A DNA stretch of 64,000 nucleotides from Agelas oroides (GCA_949130485.1 OX422184.1:10857996-10921995); one strand, 5' to 3'; shown: positions 1-11,830, counted from the stretch's first letter. Made by a program: numbers and translations. Notes: generated from the letters alone by a model not told the origin.

Positions 1-379
1 CTCTGAGGATCTGACCGGTGATGTGATTCGCATGGACTTAGGGGATCCAGAGAATTGCGATGAGGGACAAGACTTAGACGAAAGTACACAAATTCAACAT
101 GGCAGCAAGCTGAATGAAACAGCAGCACGTTTCTTACTTTCCTTAAAAGAAAAGTATCGGCTGACGCAATCTGCAGTGAACTTTACCGTTGCCGCAGTTG
201 ATGAAATGATGAGGTTGAAGTGTGAGCAATTGCATCGGTCAGTCGAGGACACACTTGCTACTGCTGATGGAGGATGTATTCCAGATATTAGTTGTTGTTT
301 TGTGGCTGACAGTCCTTTCAAAGGGCTCGAAACTGAGTATTTGCAGATGAAGTACTACAAAGAACACTTCAACTTGGTG
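1..379 (+). CDS. Transposase-like gene 1, exon A (5' part outside window)
   Basis: The frame is open from the window edge and ends at a clean donor (GTG|GTAAGT at 379/380, phase 0). The peptide has the layout I recall from the N-terminal region of a large uncharacterised animal family that carries C2H2 fingers and an RNase H-like transposase core: an acidic stretch, then 'FLLSLKEKYRLTQSAVN', a helical block, then 'FKGLETEYLQMKYYKEHFNLV'. The next recognisable exon is 8 kb downstream, so the gene has a very large first visible intron filled with repeats. From memory about 60 residues normally lie between this exon and the next, so a small exon may be unrecognised or lost. Family recognition is from memory; exon structure is seen directly. 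Confidence 0.65.
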
Positions 380-873
380 GTAAGTGTGCCATATTTAAAG
401 CTAGCATAATAAATTCAATGTGTGTCCGTCAGTCAAATTTTAATGTCCCCTGCAAAAAATGCAGCCGGTCCAAAGTTGGACCTATGAGACTAGCTAGCTA
501 AAAGTACAACAAATCATCTAAGGGCTCCTACAGGACCTACATGTGATGATTGCTAAAAAAAAAGATAAATGTGTGACATCTCTGTTAGTCATTGCTCAAT
601 CACAATTAATACTCCTATATACCTTCCTTCCCAGGCTTCTGCACAAGAGCCTAAGAATGAGGCTAGTAGTTATGTATACTGATAAATGATTAATGTGCTG
701 ATCCCAAAATATCCATCCACCATTTCATTGCTGGTAAAGAAGCAGCTGTGTGGTAGCAGATTTTGGCGGGATTCACCTGTAGAATGTGCCTTACTGTAAA
801 ATGTGGAATTAGAGCTATGAACAGGTATTAGAAATGGCAATAATTTTACGTCGAATCCTCGTTTCGGTCACAT
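380..873. other. Intron sequence, no feature seen
   Basis: AT-rich sequence following the exon A donor. No coding potential, RNA gene or strong repeat was recognised before the first MITE at 883. Confidence 0.5.
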
Positions 874-882
874 GATCTGACG

Positions 883-1286
883 TAGCCTCGTTCCCAGGTG
901 CGGAGGAGGGGGAGGAGAAAGAGTGCCTGGTACACACTGTTTGCGCATGCGCTTAATTGCCACGGAATTCCGAGGAAACGTACCTTTATGCGATTATCCA
1001 CCGTTTCTGGTAAGTCGATTCCTACCACTGCCTACCAGACATTTATCTTTGTATCCAACAGTATAAAACTAGGCAAAACATGTAGCAGCGATGTTTATAG
1101 CGTCCTAAGAACAAAAGCTGAGGTATTTTTGTGTGACAGTTTATGCTATTCACATGAACCGTTGATCGTCATATTAGTACACACCCCTAATTCTACCACG
1201 TGGCCTTTGCTATAATTACACGCATGCGCAAACAGTATGTACCCGGCGCTCTTTCTCCCCCTCCTCCGCGCCTGGGAACGAGGCTA
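883..1286. mobile_element. MULE-like MITE, 404 bp, 9-bp target duplication
   Basis: Long terminal inverted repeats begin TAGCCTCGTTCCCAGG and end CCTGGGAACGAGGCTA; the arms continue through a purine-rich block and a GCGCATGCGC-type stretch. An exact 9-bp direct repeat, gatctgacg, flanks it at 874-882 and 1287-1295. A 9-bp duplication is typical of Mutator-like elements. No transposase is encoded; open frames inside are chance readings of the arms. It sits in the first intron of transposase-like gene 1. Confidence 0.85.
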
Positions 1287-1572
1287 GATCTGACGCACAC
1301 TGCATTGGCGTACTGTGCAAGAGCGGTGGTTATGTGCGTTTCCTCTTTCCCCGAATGTCGAGTGGTTTCTGGCAGACTGCTATTGCGATGGAGGGATATT
1401 CACGAGTCCTGAAAATTATCAGCAGGCCTGAAGATGACTAAGATAGATTGATATGTCCTCTGCATGAGCTGCAGGCATCTGTTCAGAAAGCTAGAGAAAA
1501 GTGCACACAATTACTGCAGCTCTATTGTATTGTCAGCATTACATTGACCTACAATTTTCTACCAGAATATTC

Positions 1573-2096
1573 CAGTGGCGGATTTAGGGGGGTAAATGCA
1601 CCCCCCTTTGGCCGCTAGTAGTGTATTAGTTTGCGTATACTTAGTAAGTCTGCGCAAACGTAACTACGTACACTACGGCCCACACGTCAATCTCGTTTTA
1701 GTTTTATTCATACAGTGCTCCCTCTGCATGGATGGTGAGATGCTATCAGTATGAGAGCGCTTTCTGGTAGCTAAAATTTTCTTTTTTTTCCCCACTCCTC
1801 ACGGCTGCTTAGCAGCCTCTGCAGAGCGAAGCGGAGCCACGCCTTTAAATTCTGCGAGAGTTTAATGGCTTCAAACACAATGACTAGATTTGGCAGTAGG
1901 TCGTCCAAGTAACTATTTCACCCCAAAACGGCGCCAGAAACGATCTCAGAAGGTCTGAAATCGAAAACTTTCCTGGGGGGCATGCCCCCAGACCCCCCCT
2001 AACAGGCGCGCTTCACGCACTTTATTACGCTTCGCCAAATATAGCGATCAAGTGCAGACTGGAACCCCCCTTTTCAAAACCCTAGATCCGCCACTG
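1573..2096. mobile_element. hAT-like MITE (CAGTGGCGGA ends)
   Basis: Ends CAGTGGCGGATTTAGG and CCTAGATCCGCCACTG form terminal inverted repeats of a type common on hAT elements. The inner arms carry C-rich tracts (ACCCCCC). No convincing 8-bp duplication was found at the borders, so the edges may have drifted. Another end of the same type lies at 33,740-33,844. Confidence 0.65.
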
Positions 2097-2647
2097 TATT
2101 GTAGATACCGTGGTATATCAGTAAATGCACAAGAACTTCTAGTGCAATGACACGCGCAGGAGATAAACGTGCGGGAGATAAATGATCGTACACCGGTTAG
2201 TGGGCACCGCCTTCTAACCGAAACACCAACGAGGATTCAATGTGATGTCATCAGCGTTTTGCCCGAGTTCGCCCGTAAATTTTCTTGTCCGTTTCAGTGC
2301 TTTATTATCTACAACTGTATGGTGGAATAGAGCGTGCATGGAATGGCCTCATCCCACAAACTCAAACTCACTGAAAGTGAAAGTATGCTTTGAGCTGATG
2401 CCCAAATGAATGATGGCTGTGTGAGTCAGCTGTTGTAGCTTGTGAGTTAATACTGTCTATTATGCAGTTGATATTTCTACAACAGCTATTCCTGTGCTGT
2501 GCAAATCACACAATATTGCATGGGCCAGGGCTACACGGTATCCTAGCAACCATAATGTGCTTTATTACAAAATTATGATGTCTGGGGGGGGGGGGGGGGG
2601 GGGGGGAAACAGTAGGCATTATTTGGAATATGATGGCATGCGAATGG
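2097..2647. repeat. Non-coding stretch with 23-bp poly-G tract
   Basis: Nothing coding is recognised. A homopolymer run of 23 G lies at 2584-2606 and is likely to be length-variable and error-prone in assembly. Confidence 0.6.
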
Positions 2648-2812
2648 TAGTCTCGTGCCCAGACCCCACCCAGCTCACGCGAGGAGAAGGGGTCTGGTGT
2701 CACAAGTTGTGTTATGATATTCATTACACTAACAATTACAAGGCTTCAACAGTTCCGCAAGCCCAAGGATTCAGGCTTGTGACACCAGACCCTTTCCTCG
2801 TGAGAACAAAAT
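2648..2812. mobile_element. Decayed MITE of the TAGTCTCG family
   Basis: The left arm TAGTCTCGTGCCCAGACCCC and the following block with GAAGGGGTCTGGTGTCACAAG match the intact element at 55,543-55,863. The right arm (about 2768-2805) is recognisable but the terminal bases are lost. No target duplication can be assigned. Confidence 0.6.
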
Positions 2813-4178
2813 CTAGAAAAATACCTTGGTTTGTGGACCATCCGATGCCACCACTTCCGCACTGAGGCAGGGAGGGATAGACGTCACTATATGCATACGT
2901 ATTCACAGTAACCTGTTACCCAGGCAACAGCTCTGTAACAAAAAGATATAAAATTTTTAAGGTAATGTGTTGCCTAGGTAATGTTGTAGTTCCTCATCAC
3001 AGTTGCCACATGCACAAACAACTTGGGGATGGAAATCACACTGACCTCCGTTCCATGTGTGGATTCCCCTCACATGGTAACAAGTCAGAAAATTGGCGCC
3101 GTTTCGAACTGCTGGTAAGTTACAAGTATAGCCACACATAAATGGCAGAGGTGTGTCAAAGGCATCTTTAAAAGTAAAAAGTACAGTTTCTTTGTAAGTC
3201 GTCCCAAAGGGACATGACTTGTCTTATATTGACTCTGCCAAGTTTAGGGTCAATGGGTTGGAAGTCACTAGGGTGGGTGTGTTGCGGCACCTTCCCGTAC
3301 TTTGGCTTAGTCACTTCCAGCTTCTTCACTCGTGTTGGTTCCTATACTTTTTACACAAGTATGGCCATCAGAACCAGATAGTAAACGAGTACAAAGACTT
3401 ATGAAAATGCTTGCAATGCCCAATCAGACTGAAATTATTATCATGATTATCATGCGTATGGTAGTACGCCATATGTAGGGATGACCCCGGAAAAAAATGG
3501 CGGCACCTCTTATCAAAACTGTCATGAGATTATTCACAGCTGCAAGTAATTATTCACAGTTGTGGTTATGTTAGCATAAGCAACTCATGAACTGTATAGC
3601 TGTTAGACTTACTAGTGGGTGTCGGGGTTTTCAGCATCAACTTGGAGCCTTTGTGTATTAGATAATTTGTGCAGTAGCTGGAGTTTGTTATTTATAATTT
3701 AGTGCATATATAAATCACAGCCAGTCAAGCTGTCATATGATGCCCTTGTTACTGTTTGGAATAGGTGTTGAAGTGTGCATCCAAGCTAGCTAAATCATCA
3801 GCAAGCCGAAGAACCAACTCACTTCTTATACCTTGGCTCCACTGCCCATTCACGCGCGAATCATGTGACAAGAATGTAATTATGCCTCTTTGCGGTGAAA
3901 TGGCCGGCTGGGAGAAGACAAAACCGGAAGCAAGCCCAGGCGGAATTTGTCCACCTGTCGGATGTAGGTCTTGTCAAAGGTGAGATACTTGTCCTGTTGA
4001 CTTGTACTTGTATTCGAGTTGGCAAAAGTCGCCCACCTAACGTCACCGAGATATCGTCGCTAATAGCAACCGGATGTAGCTGTTTTTGACAGGAAGTTAG
4101 GGCTTTACGACCGTTGCACAAGTCAAACTCGTTTGCCAACTGGTGTACTAAGAGTACCAACCGAGTAACTTACCATTG
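2813..4178. other. Mostly featureless non-coding stretch
   Basis: About 1.4 kb without a supportable gene. A stretch near 3080-3140 resembles part of the dispersed repeat at 43,150-43,290. Short open frames around 3,765-4,160 overlap on both strands and show no recognisable domain. Confidence 0.4.
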
Positions 4179-4467
4179 CATCTAAGTTACAATAGCAGTT
4201 GAAAATCCTGCATCATTTTTGCTGTTTTATCAACAGAGTAACTTACCACGACGATGAGGTCGGCATTTATCCGTGGGAAAAATTCCGGATTTATATTGCT
4301 GAACCAGGTGGGCGTTGGCCGCCACAACATGTAAACAACGAAGTGGGCGGGGCTAATTATCTTCTTGTGTAATGTACAAAGGTAAACAACTTTAATTATG
4401 AATAGAAGCAAGAGTTTGCATCTAAGTTTTAATAGCAGTTGAAATCCTGCATCATTTTTGCTGTTTT
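4179..4467. repeat. Spaced direct repeat, about 50 bp, two copies
   Basis: A block starting GCATCTAAG and ending GCTGTTTT occurs at 4179-4228 and again at 4419-4467, with few differences, separated by about 190 bp. It could be two ends of an old insertion or a small local duplication. Beyond it, to about 4985, only a short poly-C run near 4765 is seen. Confidence 0.6.
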
Positions 4468-4984
4468 CATGTGGACCCAGTCCTTAACTCCCCTGAGCAG
4501 ACTAGCAAGTCGCTAAAACGGGCAAATTGTCTATCTTCTGACTTTCTTCTTCTCCCTCCCTTCCACCACGATAGCACGATCACGGCTGAAGCTATTTCAA
4601 CGATTCAAATGCGAAAAAACGACATCAATCACTGGGTATTGCACTCACTATACTTATTATCGTAGAACTCGAACTGTTCTTCAATGATTCTCAAGCACTC
4701 CAATGTTAATGCTTAGTGCAAATATGCCATTTTGCTAGAATAAGATTATTCATAGCAAGTACGCCCCCCCCCCCCAGAAGCTCAACTGAGCACGTGTTTA
4801 GATCCAGCTTACCGTGAAAGATGGGCAACAGCCAAAGTCAGGTGTATAGTATAACGCAAAACATAGAGAGGGGATGTGGCATGTTTCCAGGAGAAGGTAT
4901 GTATTGCTTGAGCTGCTGTAAATGAAAGTGTATGTGTCATAATGTGAGGACTCCCATACTAAGCACATGTAGTTTGCAAGTGCA

Positions 4985-6390
4985 GCAGTTTCTACTTCCA
5001 TTCAATTTTTATTTTCAACTTTCACATTTAAAATTTGCATTTACAACAAAAATACATACAGTACACATACAATGTTTAGTTGAAGGTAGCATTTGGGCTG
5101 GTGCCTTCTTACCTTTTGTGTTGTGCCTGAGTCTTCATAGTCCTCCAATGCAGCAATTACCAGCCTATTGGTAGCTTGGTCCTCGAATTTCTCTATTGCA
5201 GCTGGTATCATCGAGTCAATGATGGCTTCATTCAAAACCACCCACACTAAAGGAGGCGGCAGCAGAAACTGGCAGTTGTTCAGCTCATGCTCACTTCATG
5301 TGGACTACTATTGGGTTCACTGAAAAACTGTCTACAGAGTTCGTCCCCACAGAGCTCACATACATGTAGTATTGAGTTGTAAGCCACCATTACAGCAACA
5401 GTTTTACAGTGAGTATCTATCGGTTTGACACCACAGCGTTAGGATCTATGGAATTTATAAGCATCTCACTTGGGTTTTATGAGGCTTTGCTTGGGCTTCT
5501 AAACACCATAAATATATTTGCAATTTCACTTGGAAGTTTATGATTGTTTGTTCTTTGTGAACACCACAGTTCTATGCTTTCATACTTTACAGACCATGCA
5601 TCTTCCCCTCGCCTTCCTTTCCCACCTCTCTTCTCTCTTACTATTTCAAAAGCAACAGGAACAAGTCACACCATCCCTACATCTTGTGCCATTTTGCCAA
5701 CTATGTTTTGTGTTTGTTAGTTAATGGTGTGCATAGGAGGGTTGTGGAAGGCAGTGGGGTGGGTATTGCTGGGTGTGTAGTGCAAGTTGATGTGCATGGA
5801 GAGTGTGTTATGTTGTGGGTGGATGAAATGTAGCTGCTACTGAGCATGGCAGGTATACCGTATAGCGGGAAATTTTCGCTGGGTGCAAATTTTCGCAATT
5901 TTCGCGGACAGACCTGCTTCCGCGAAAATAAAAACTGCGAAAAAATGAACTAAGATGGAAATTGATGACGTCATTACGTGCGTAGTCGAGTACCTGTGTG
6001 AACGAGATGGTTCTCTACAGTCCTGTCTGCCCTCTAAATGGTTGCTGTGAAGAAGAACCAGCCTCCTACTGTACAAAATACCAACAAAACCGTAAGAGAC
6101 GTTCCGAAGATGTCGCATCAACCGGTAGGGGTGTGGTCAGATCGTCCCACGTTCCGTGGATTGTCTTTTATGTGGAAGGCTGTGGAGTGAGCAGTGCTGA
6201 GTACTGTGTTCATTTAGTGAGTGTGTAGAGAGTTTTGTGTTATGCATAGTTGGCAAAATGGCACAAGATGTAGGGATGGTGTGAATGTGTTGCGGTGTCG
6301 TTCCCATCTTGTTCGGCTGGTTTTTGAAGGTTCCATCCCTATACATGTGCTTGTTTTCATTCGGAAAACTTTTTGTGACTTGTCACATAT
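4985..6390. repeat. Dispersed repeat, copy 1
   Basis: Two blocks (about 4985-5270 and 5518-5700) match 38,337-38,640 and 38,745-38,960. A third block, 6247-6382, starting GGCAAAATGGCACAAGATGT, recurs at 38,945-39,077 and 39,571-39,701, and part of it lies inverted at about 5665-5710. No coding function is evident. It behaves like a low-copy mobile or segmentally copied unit of unknown class. From 6390 to 6930 nothing further is recognised. Confidence 0.6.
5853..5950. mobile_element. Single end of a CGTATAGC-type MITE
   Basis: The stretch starting ACCGTATAGCGGGAAATTTT with several TTTTCGC repeats resembles the terminal region of the element at 61,043-61,572. Only one end is recognised here, so this is either a fragment or an element whose partner end has decayed. 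Confidence 0.4.
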
Positions 6391-6937
6391 TCATATGCCA
6401 GCAAGATGCAGTGGACAATAACAAATTCATAACTTACTACTAGAAACTAAGTAACCAGGGGAGGGTGGAATAAACTTGTATCTCAGAACAGGGTCTTGAG
6501 GCAGGCGATGAAATTTTACCCCATGAAACTCTTCCCTATCACTCCTGCTAGAACATTCAGGTATGCTGCAAATCTGATACCAAGGCATGGGATGGAGCTT
6601 AAGTGTTCAATTCAGTGCTCTATAATGTTGAGATCTTGTTCAAAGTTACATACACGGTACAAAGTTGAAACACATCAAACAGATTTAGCAAACTAAATCC
6701 ACAAAACTAACACTCAGTCTAACAAATCGCGCAATTTCATTCTCAGTACCCTATCATAAAAATATAAACTCAACTACATAAACATAAACTAGCAACAGTT
6801 TCCGCGGGTTTTGTCCTCGTCTCCAGCCGCTGGGCTCCAGAGAACTGACGTTTTCGCGCTCTGTTCGCTTTGCCGCCATCACTTCGTATTCCAATTAATG
6901 CCTACTGTTTCCCCCCAGATGTCATAATCATGTAACA

Positions 6938-7021
6938 ATGGATAAAGGTCTACTAGAACCAGTGCATTCGAACGACAAGTTACTCAGTACTTTGTGTCAG
7001 AAGAGACACGACGCTGTTGTG
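6938..7021 (+). CDS. Candidate first coding exon of an unknown host gene
   Basis: An ATG in good context (aacaATGg) opens a 28-codon frame starting MDKGLLEPVH and ending at a GTG|GTAATG donor. It lies just downstream of a locally CpG-rich block (6800-6890) that could be a promoter. No domain is visible and the link to the next candidate exon is not phase-compatible, so at least one exon would be missing. Treat as tentative. Confidence 0.3.
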
Positions 7022-7480
7022 GTAATGGATAATAAACTTTTTATTACACTTGTTAGCATGCATGTCATGGTTATTGCATGCTAGCTCATGTAATAAGGAA
7101 TATTTCCTGCATACAGGGATTGTTTCCTGGGCTTTGCCCAGCTCTTGTGGCTCATATGTAATGTCTGTGTGGATTGTTTGTACTGCTGTTACGACGTCTG
7201 TCATTAATCATTCCTGCCCTTCATTGTCTCTACTTCAGCTCAAAATCCATGCAAGTATATAATTTGCCTTGAGTAAAAAGTTAGTCTTAAAATGTATAAC
7301 TAGCGTACAGTCTGGGCAATTGTTGGGCAAGCGTGAGCGAGCCCCACACTAGTGAGTTGAATGGAGATTTTTCATCGATTATTATTATTATCTGTTGTAC
7401 GTCATTCCGTAATGTTTTGACACTGTGATAGCCGCGGGCCGCGTGCGGTCCGTAAGTAAGATTTTTGTACAACTTGGCAG

Positions 7481-7611
7481 CCAAGGTGACTTTGAAAGAT
7501 GACGCTTATGAAAGACAGTCAGAAAAAGCAGCCGGAGCGTGCGCACTTACCTTGAACTTGGATAGCCTAGAAGTTGTGTTTGCAGCGACATCCAGGATAG
7601 GTAGCTGGAGC
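7481..7611 (+). CDS. Candidate internal exon, unknown product
   Basis: The exon is bounded by TTGGCAG| and GC|GTGAGT. It starts with two bases of a split codon and ends in phase 0. The frame reads KVTLKDDAYERQSEKAA... and ends ATSRIGSWS, with no stop over 43 codons. Amino-acid composition looks like a real globular protein but no family is recognised. It may join the exon at 6938 through an unseen exon. The stretch from 7612 to 8452 holds nothing recognised. Confidence 0.35.
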
Positions 7612-8452
7612 GTGAGTATCTACTGTATGTATGTATACAAGGGCAGCTAGTTGTGTACAGAGACTAGCTTGTCATGGGGTGGTACCATACAATGCTCTGG
7701 CTAACTGTAGGCTAAGTCTAACACAGCCTGGCTTGTCATACATAGTCTTACTTGAGGCATCTTAGACTTAGAGAAATAGCAGATGGGGTTTGCCATCCAT
7801 CAGTGATGGATCAGAGGAGGGTCTCTGCCGCTGTCTGCTTTCAGCCTCTCTGCAACCATCTCCTCTAAGCTGTTAAGCATTTTCGTGGAGAGTACAGTGA
7901 CAGCTTTGTTCAGCTACATGTCACGCCACCTGTGTGCTGTGATCTGACACTGAACACAGACCTAGTTTTACAAAGTTATGTAAACCGCACTAGCTGCCCT
8001 TTGAGAAAGAACCGCCTCTTGTGTACAGTAATCCAGCCTCCTTGCTGCAATGTAAACGCAGGCACACCCGAGGCTTCCAGTAAGTGGATTGGGGTCATCA
8101 AACCTAGGCGAATGTAGAACATTATGGGGCGAGCGAGCAAGCAATACACTGTTTTAACTTTATATATATCAAAGGCTTTTCAGTAACTGGAATTAAACTA
8201 TAGGTTGTTTTGCGACATCCTAGGGGCGTGAACTTGACCACAACAGAACATGAAATACGCCCTAAAAAGCCAGGCATTATACGCTGCTAGCCTGTGAAAA
8301 TGGCAAAGCACATGCTTCTGTTTGTCTTACGATGAAAAGTGTTGTCGTTTATAAGCCTTTTTATTGCCGAGATACAACCCCTAACAACCGGCCGCGCGCA
8401 CCCTCAATTTTTTCAGACCACCCTTAACAATAATATTCTTTCCCTACTGTAG

Positions 8453-8627
8453 CTATCAAAGACTCACTTCCGAAATGACAACTTCATTGGAGACTTTTGT
8501 GATGCATCACTTTATCGATCTATCCCACTATTCTCACAAAATCCGAAAGCTCTTCAAATCATTGCATACTTTGACGAAGTGGAAGTTTGCAATCCCCTTG
8601 GAGCACACCATGGTGTTCACAAGTTAG
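8453..8627 (+). CDS. Transposase-like gene 1, exon B
   Basis: Acceptor CTGTAG|CTATCA and donor TTAG|GTATGA; starts in phase 0 and ends with one base of a split codon, which exon C1 completes. The frame contains FIGDFCDASLY, then ALQIIAYFDEVEVCNPLG, the conserved 'Y-x-D-x-x-E-V-C-N-P-L-G' segment that I recall at the start of the catalytic domain in this family. The acidic residues here are likely candidates for the active site by analogy with RNase H-like transposases; that is inference. Confidence 0.75.
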
Positions 8628-8692
8628 GTATGAAATCACCTTTCTAAGACATTAACAGTCAGTGTATTATTGTTATTCTTGACTCTCTATAG

Positions 8693-8850
8693 CATTATTC
8701 TACTATACATTTGGGAACCTTGACCCAAGACTGCGATCACTGCTGAGAACTATTCAACTTATAGCATGTGTGACAACTTCGAATCTAAAGATGTATGGTT
8801 TTGAGAAGGTTTTGAAACCATTCATTGAGGATGTCAAGTTGCTGGCAAAG
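8693..8850 (+). CDS. Transposase-like gene 1, exon C1
   Basis: Acceptor CTATAG|CATTAT, donor GCAAAG|GTTGGT. The frame begins ALFYYTFGNLDPRLRS and ends FIEDVKLLAK, both strongly typical of the family. The intron to C2 is 96 bp, a multiple of three and free of stops in frame, so retained-intron transcripts would still be translatable. Confidence 0.75.
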
Positions 8851-8946
8851 GTTGGTGAAACAACTAGTGTCATTAGCTTCCACACACTATTTCCCTTTGC
8901 ACATGTAAATGTTTCATACCTGTTATACTTATCACACATGATGCAG

Positions 8947-9117
8947 GGTACAACTGTTTGTGTCCGAGGTGAGACAGTACCTATTCAAGGAACCGTCCTA
9001 CTGTTTCTGGCAGACACATTAGGAGCACACCAGATTGGAGGATTCAAAAGTGGCATTGGGTTTGCTCTTCGGAAATGTCGTGACTGCCTGGCTACAACTA
9101 CTTTAATCAATACAAAG
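8947..9117 (+). CDS. Transposase-like gene 1, exon C2
   Basis: Acceptor ATGCAG|GGTACA, donor ACAAAG|GTAGTC, phase 0 at both ends. It encodes GTTVCVRGETVPIQGTVL, then FLADTLGAHQIGGFKSG and ALRKCRDCLAT. The C-x-x-C pair in CRDC probably binds zinc together with residues of the following exon. The next exon of the gene lies 3.4 kb downstream. Confidence 0.75.
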
Positions 9118-9313
9118 GTAGTCTAGTAAAAGTTATAGCCTGTTACATATAGAAATGTCACCCACATAGCTCTTCTACAGTGGTGTTGTAATGTGTAGGA
9201 GAATAGTTTATTCCTGTGAAGATTGTACAACCCCCACCAAAACAAATCCCACACCTAGGTTTGTTTACAGGAAGTTGTAGGGGTGGAGTATCCTCTACAA
9301 TCACTGGACTGGA

Positions 9314-10170
9314 CAGCCTCGTGAGCCAGCCATATTTTTCATTTCCGGTGGGAGGAGCGAGAGGGAGAGAAAAATATGTCTGGACACTCTGGCCAGCTTT
9401 CCTTGGACATCCACACTAATGTACACGAGGTTCAAATCTGATTGGTTCGTTCAAAATTAAGCACATGTACCAATCCGTATGTGGCAGTCCTGGATAGAAA
9501 TTGAATATTATTCCGCCGCGTATTTCGAGCGCATCACTAAGTTTGACGTGCTATAGCGCTGAGCTTCTGCTAAGGGCGGGGCTCATACGCGACGTGTAAA
9601 TGCATGAATATCTGATGCGTCTGTGAAGCGTGTATGAGCCCCGCCCTTAGCGGAAGCTCAGCGCTATAACGCATCAAACTTGGTGATGCGCTCGAAATAC
9701 GTGATGGAATAATATTCGATTTCTATTCGGGACTGCCACATATACTTCTTGTTTACAATGGCATTCTACGATACTTAGCTTTGGGGTTTATACTCTACAG
9801 GCATGACGGGGACCTCGCGAGTGCAAGAACAACGGACAACTTGCTCTTGAGTTCTAAAGTCGCCAGAAGCTGTAGCTATGGCCGCTCTTCCAGTAGGTGA
9901 TATTACAGACAGCGTACAACTCTTATCGACGTGTACTAGTGGGATCGTTCTGAATGCACTCTCTGTCACGACAGTTTTCCAGTGTGGGCACAAGCTACAC
10001 AAAACAGTAACACCTAGCCGGATAAATGTTTTAATTTGCATACCATGTGCATGACCTGCAGCCATTGAACACAATTATTACATTCCTTTGTGGCACGGAA
10101 AGCTGGCCAGAGTGTCCAGACGTATTTTCTCCCTCTTACTCCTCCCACCAGAGCTTGGCTCGCAACACTA
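9314..10170. mobile_element. MULE-like MITE, 857 bp, 9-bp target duplication
   Basis: Arms of about 95 bp carry GGGAGGAGCGAGAGGGAGAG on the left and its complement near 10,110-10,160 on the right. Ends are CAGCCTCGTGAG and CTCGCAACACTA. The 9-bp repeat tggactgga is found at 9305-9313 and 10,171-10,179, though the flank is itself repetitive. It contains a second MITE (9480-9740). No coding sequence of its own was recognised. Confidence 0.75.
9480..9740. mobile_element. Palindromic MITE with TA flanks, copy 1
   Basis: Nearly the whole 261 bp is one inverted repeat: TGTGGCAGTCC at the left, GGACTGCCACA at the right, with long arms (for example AAGGGCGGGGCTCATACGCG and its partner). TA lies immediately outside both ends, as for Tc1/mariner insertions. 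A second copy is at 17,883-18,130. It is nested inside the element at 9314-10,170. Confidence 0.8.
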
Positions 10171-10179
10171 TGGACTGGA

Positions 10180-10608
10180 CTGGTGCATAGACTGACACTA
10201 AAAATTGTTTCTAACAAACTCACTGCTAGTAGGTACTCAGATTACACATAACACCTACACAATTGATACCTGACAAGCATCTTAGCACCAGTCAGCTGAA
10301 TCCAAAACTAAACTTAATTAGCACCTGGCTTGTCATGCTTAGTTCTTACACCCTAGGTGAGGCGTCATAAATACACCGTCAGCTATTCAACTTGGACAAT
10401 ATTTGCGGCCTTGTGTGTTCTGCAGCAGCAGCTGTCGTACAGTAGTTAAAACGGTCACGCTCTAGCTACTTCTCCTAAGATCTTCACCAGCACTGCTTGT
10501 GCTGGAAAGTAAAAGTAGTTTGCAGATCGAAAAGTTACTTGTTCATATGTGGTGCGCGGTTGCATTAAATTTCAATTCAAATAGACATACAGAATACATA
10601 CGACAGAT
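10180..10608. other. Intronic stretch, nothing recognised
   Basis: About 430 bp between two MITEs with no supported gene or repeat. Confidence 0.5.
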
Positions 10609-11239
10609 GTGACCCGCTGAGCGAAAACCTGGCACATTGCGCATTTTATATAAAAATCGAGATAAGACTGGAAATCGGTATACCAATGTGTAATTGTGTG
10701 GCAGGGAAAAAATGGAACCGATCGGTTGCTTGGTTCCCGAGCTACAGAGCGAAATGTGTAGCGGATGCGGAACGCAACTTTTTGAGGAAACGCAATGTTT
10801 TTACGTTGCTACGGTAAATTTTAATGTCTCCGTATACTATCGTGTTACGGGTTCTTGAAAAAAGCAGCTTAGAACGGTCGGCAAAGACAGTTGGGAAAGA
10901 CAGCGGTTATAAAAGCGGGGACTTACATTGTGTCTATGGACAGAAAGACAACCATATACGGACTGGAAGCTGGTAAAATCGCATTTTTGAAAAACACGTA
11001 GAAGCTGTCCATAGCAACGCTTTCCCGTATTTCACTAGCCTGCCTGTGAGTTCGAGCTTATATCGTCTTTATAGTAGCAGAGCCGGGCTTCATAATTCAG
11101 TATGATACAGTCCAAGCCCCCTGTGCCACGTTGGTGTATTAATCTGACTTTAGCTGGGAAACGACCTGTACGGATAAAATTGCCTCTAACTCAAATTCAA
11201 TATTTGCGCAAAGTGCCGGGTTTTCGCTCAGCGGGTCAC
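10609..11239. mobile_element. MITE, about 631 bp, GTGACCCGCTGAGCG ends
   Basis: Terminal inverted repeats of about 35 bp: GTGACCCGCTGAGCGAAAAC on the left, and its complement ending GGGTCAC on the right. AT/AT lies outside the ends, so a TA-type target is possible but not proven. The interior is non-coding. Confidence 0.7.
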
Positions 11240-11362
11240 ATATACATATATATGAAAAATCCTCTGTTCGACTCGCTAGTGTGGGGCTCGCTCAGGCTCG
11301 CCCCAATTATGTCTCTCTTGTAGTGATGCATGCATTTATTAACGCGGAAATTAAATTTATTG

Positions 11363-11830
11363 GTCTGAGGTCAAAGTGACAAGCGTTGCTCAGCAAGCCC
11401 TAGGGTTTGCCAGTGGTCTGATTTGCATAAATAGCGTGTAACTAAGCTGGACTAGTTTTTCCAAGTTGCTGATCACAGCTAGGTAAGCAATTTGTACCTG
11501 TTTGAAGCCATTATCTGTAGGTGTACCTCGTAGCTTACCAGCAATTTGAAACGGTGCCAATTTTCTCATTTTTTATGTACAGCTCTGACAGCCCGAGTCT
11601 ATTTCCAAGTTACTTTAGGTTAGTGCTCCTGCCTTTTGTGAAACCTAGAAGCCACTTGTTCCCTGTGTTCAAGAAAAAGCTTTGCGTTTGACTGCCTTCT
11701 TGTAATTCATGAACGATCACGAACTAGCACCGCCCCTTCCTGCCTTCCCTGCGGGTGATGTAAGTGGAAAGGTGTGGTCTACACTTATTACTACTCAACA
11801 GGAAGGGATTTACCCCAAAAGCTTGCTTGG
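11363..11830. repeat. Dispersed mosaic repeat
   Basis: Blocks here match others in the window. 11,363-11,455 (GGTCAAAGTGACAAGCGTTG) matches 21,256-21,350, and its second half matches 43,243-43,270. 11,645-11,815 (GCACCGCCCCTTCCTGCCTT) matches 42,960-43,130. The blocks are arranged in different orders at each site. Class unknown; no internal promoter or tail that would mark a SINE was recognised. Confidence 0.55.

Larger units (their letters stand above)
7318..11308. repeat. Pair of facing 58-bp repeats bracketing exons B-C2
   Basis: A block at 7318-7375 (core GAGCGAGCCCCACACTAG) is repeated in inverse orientation at 11,252-11,308 (core CTAGTGTGGGGCTCGC). They enclose about 3.9 kb that includes three exons of transposase-like gene 1 and two MITEs. 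A solo partial copy lies at 23,327-23,359. The two may be independent insertions of a short element facing opposite ways, or the ends of one large element; no clear target duplication decides this. Confidence 0.5.
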
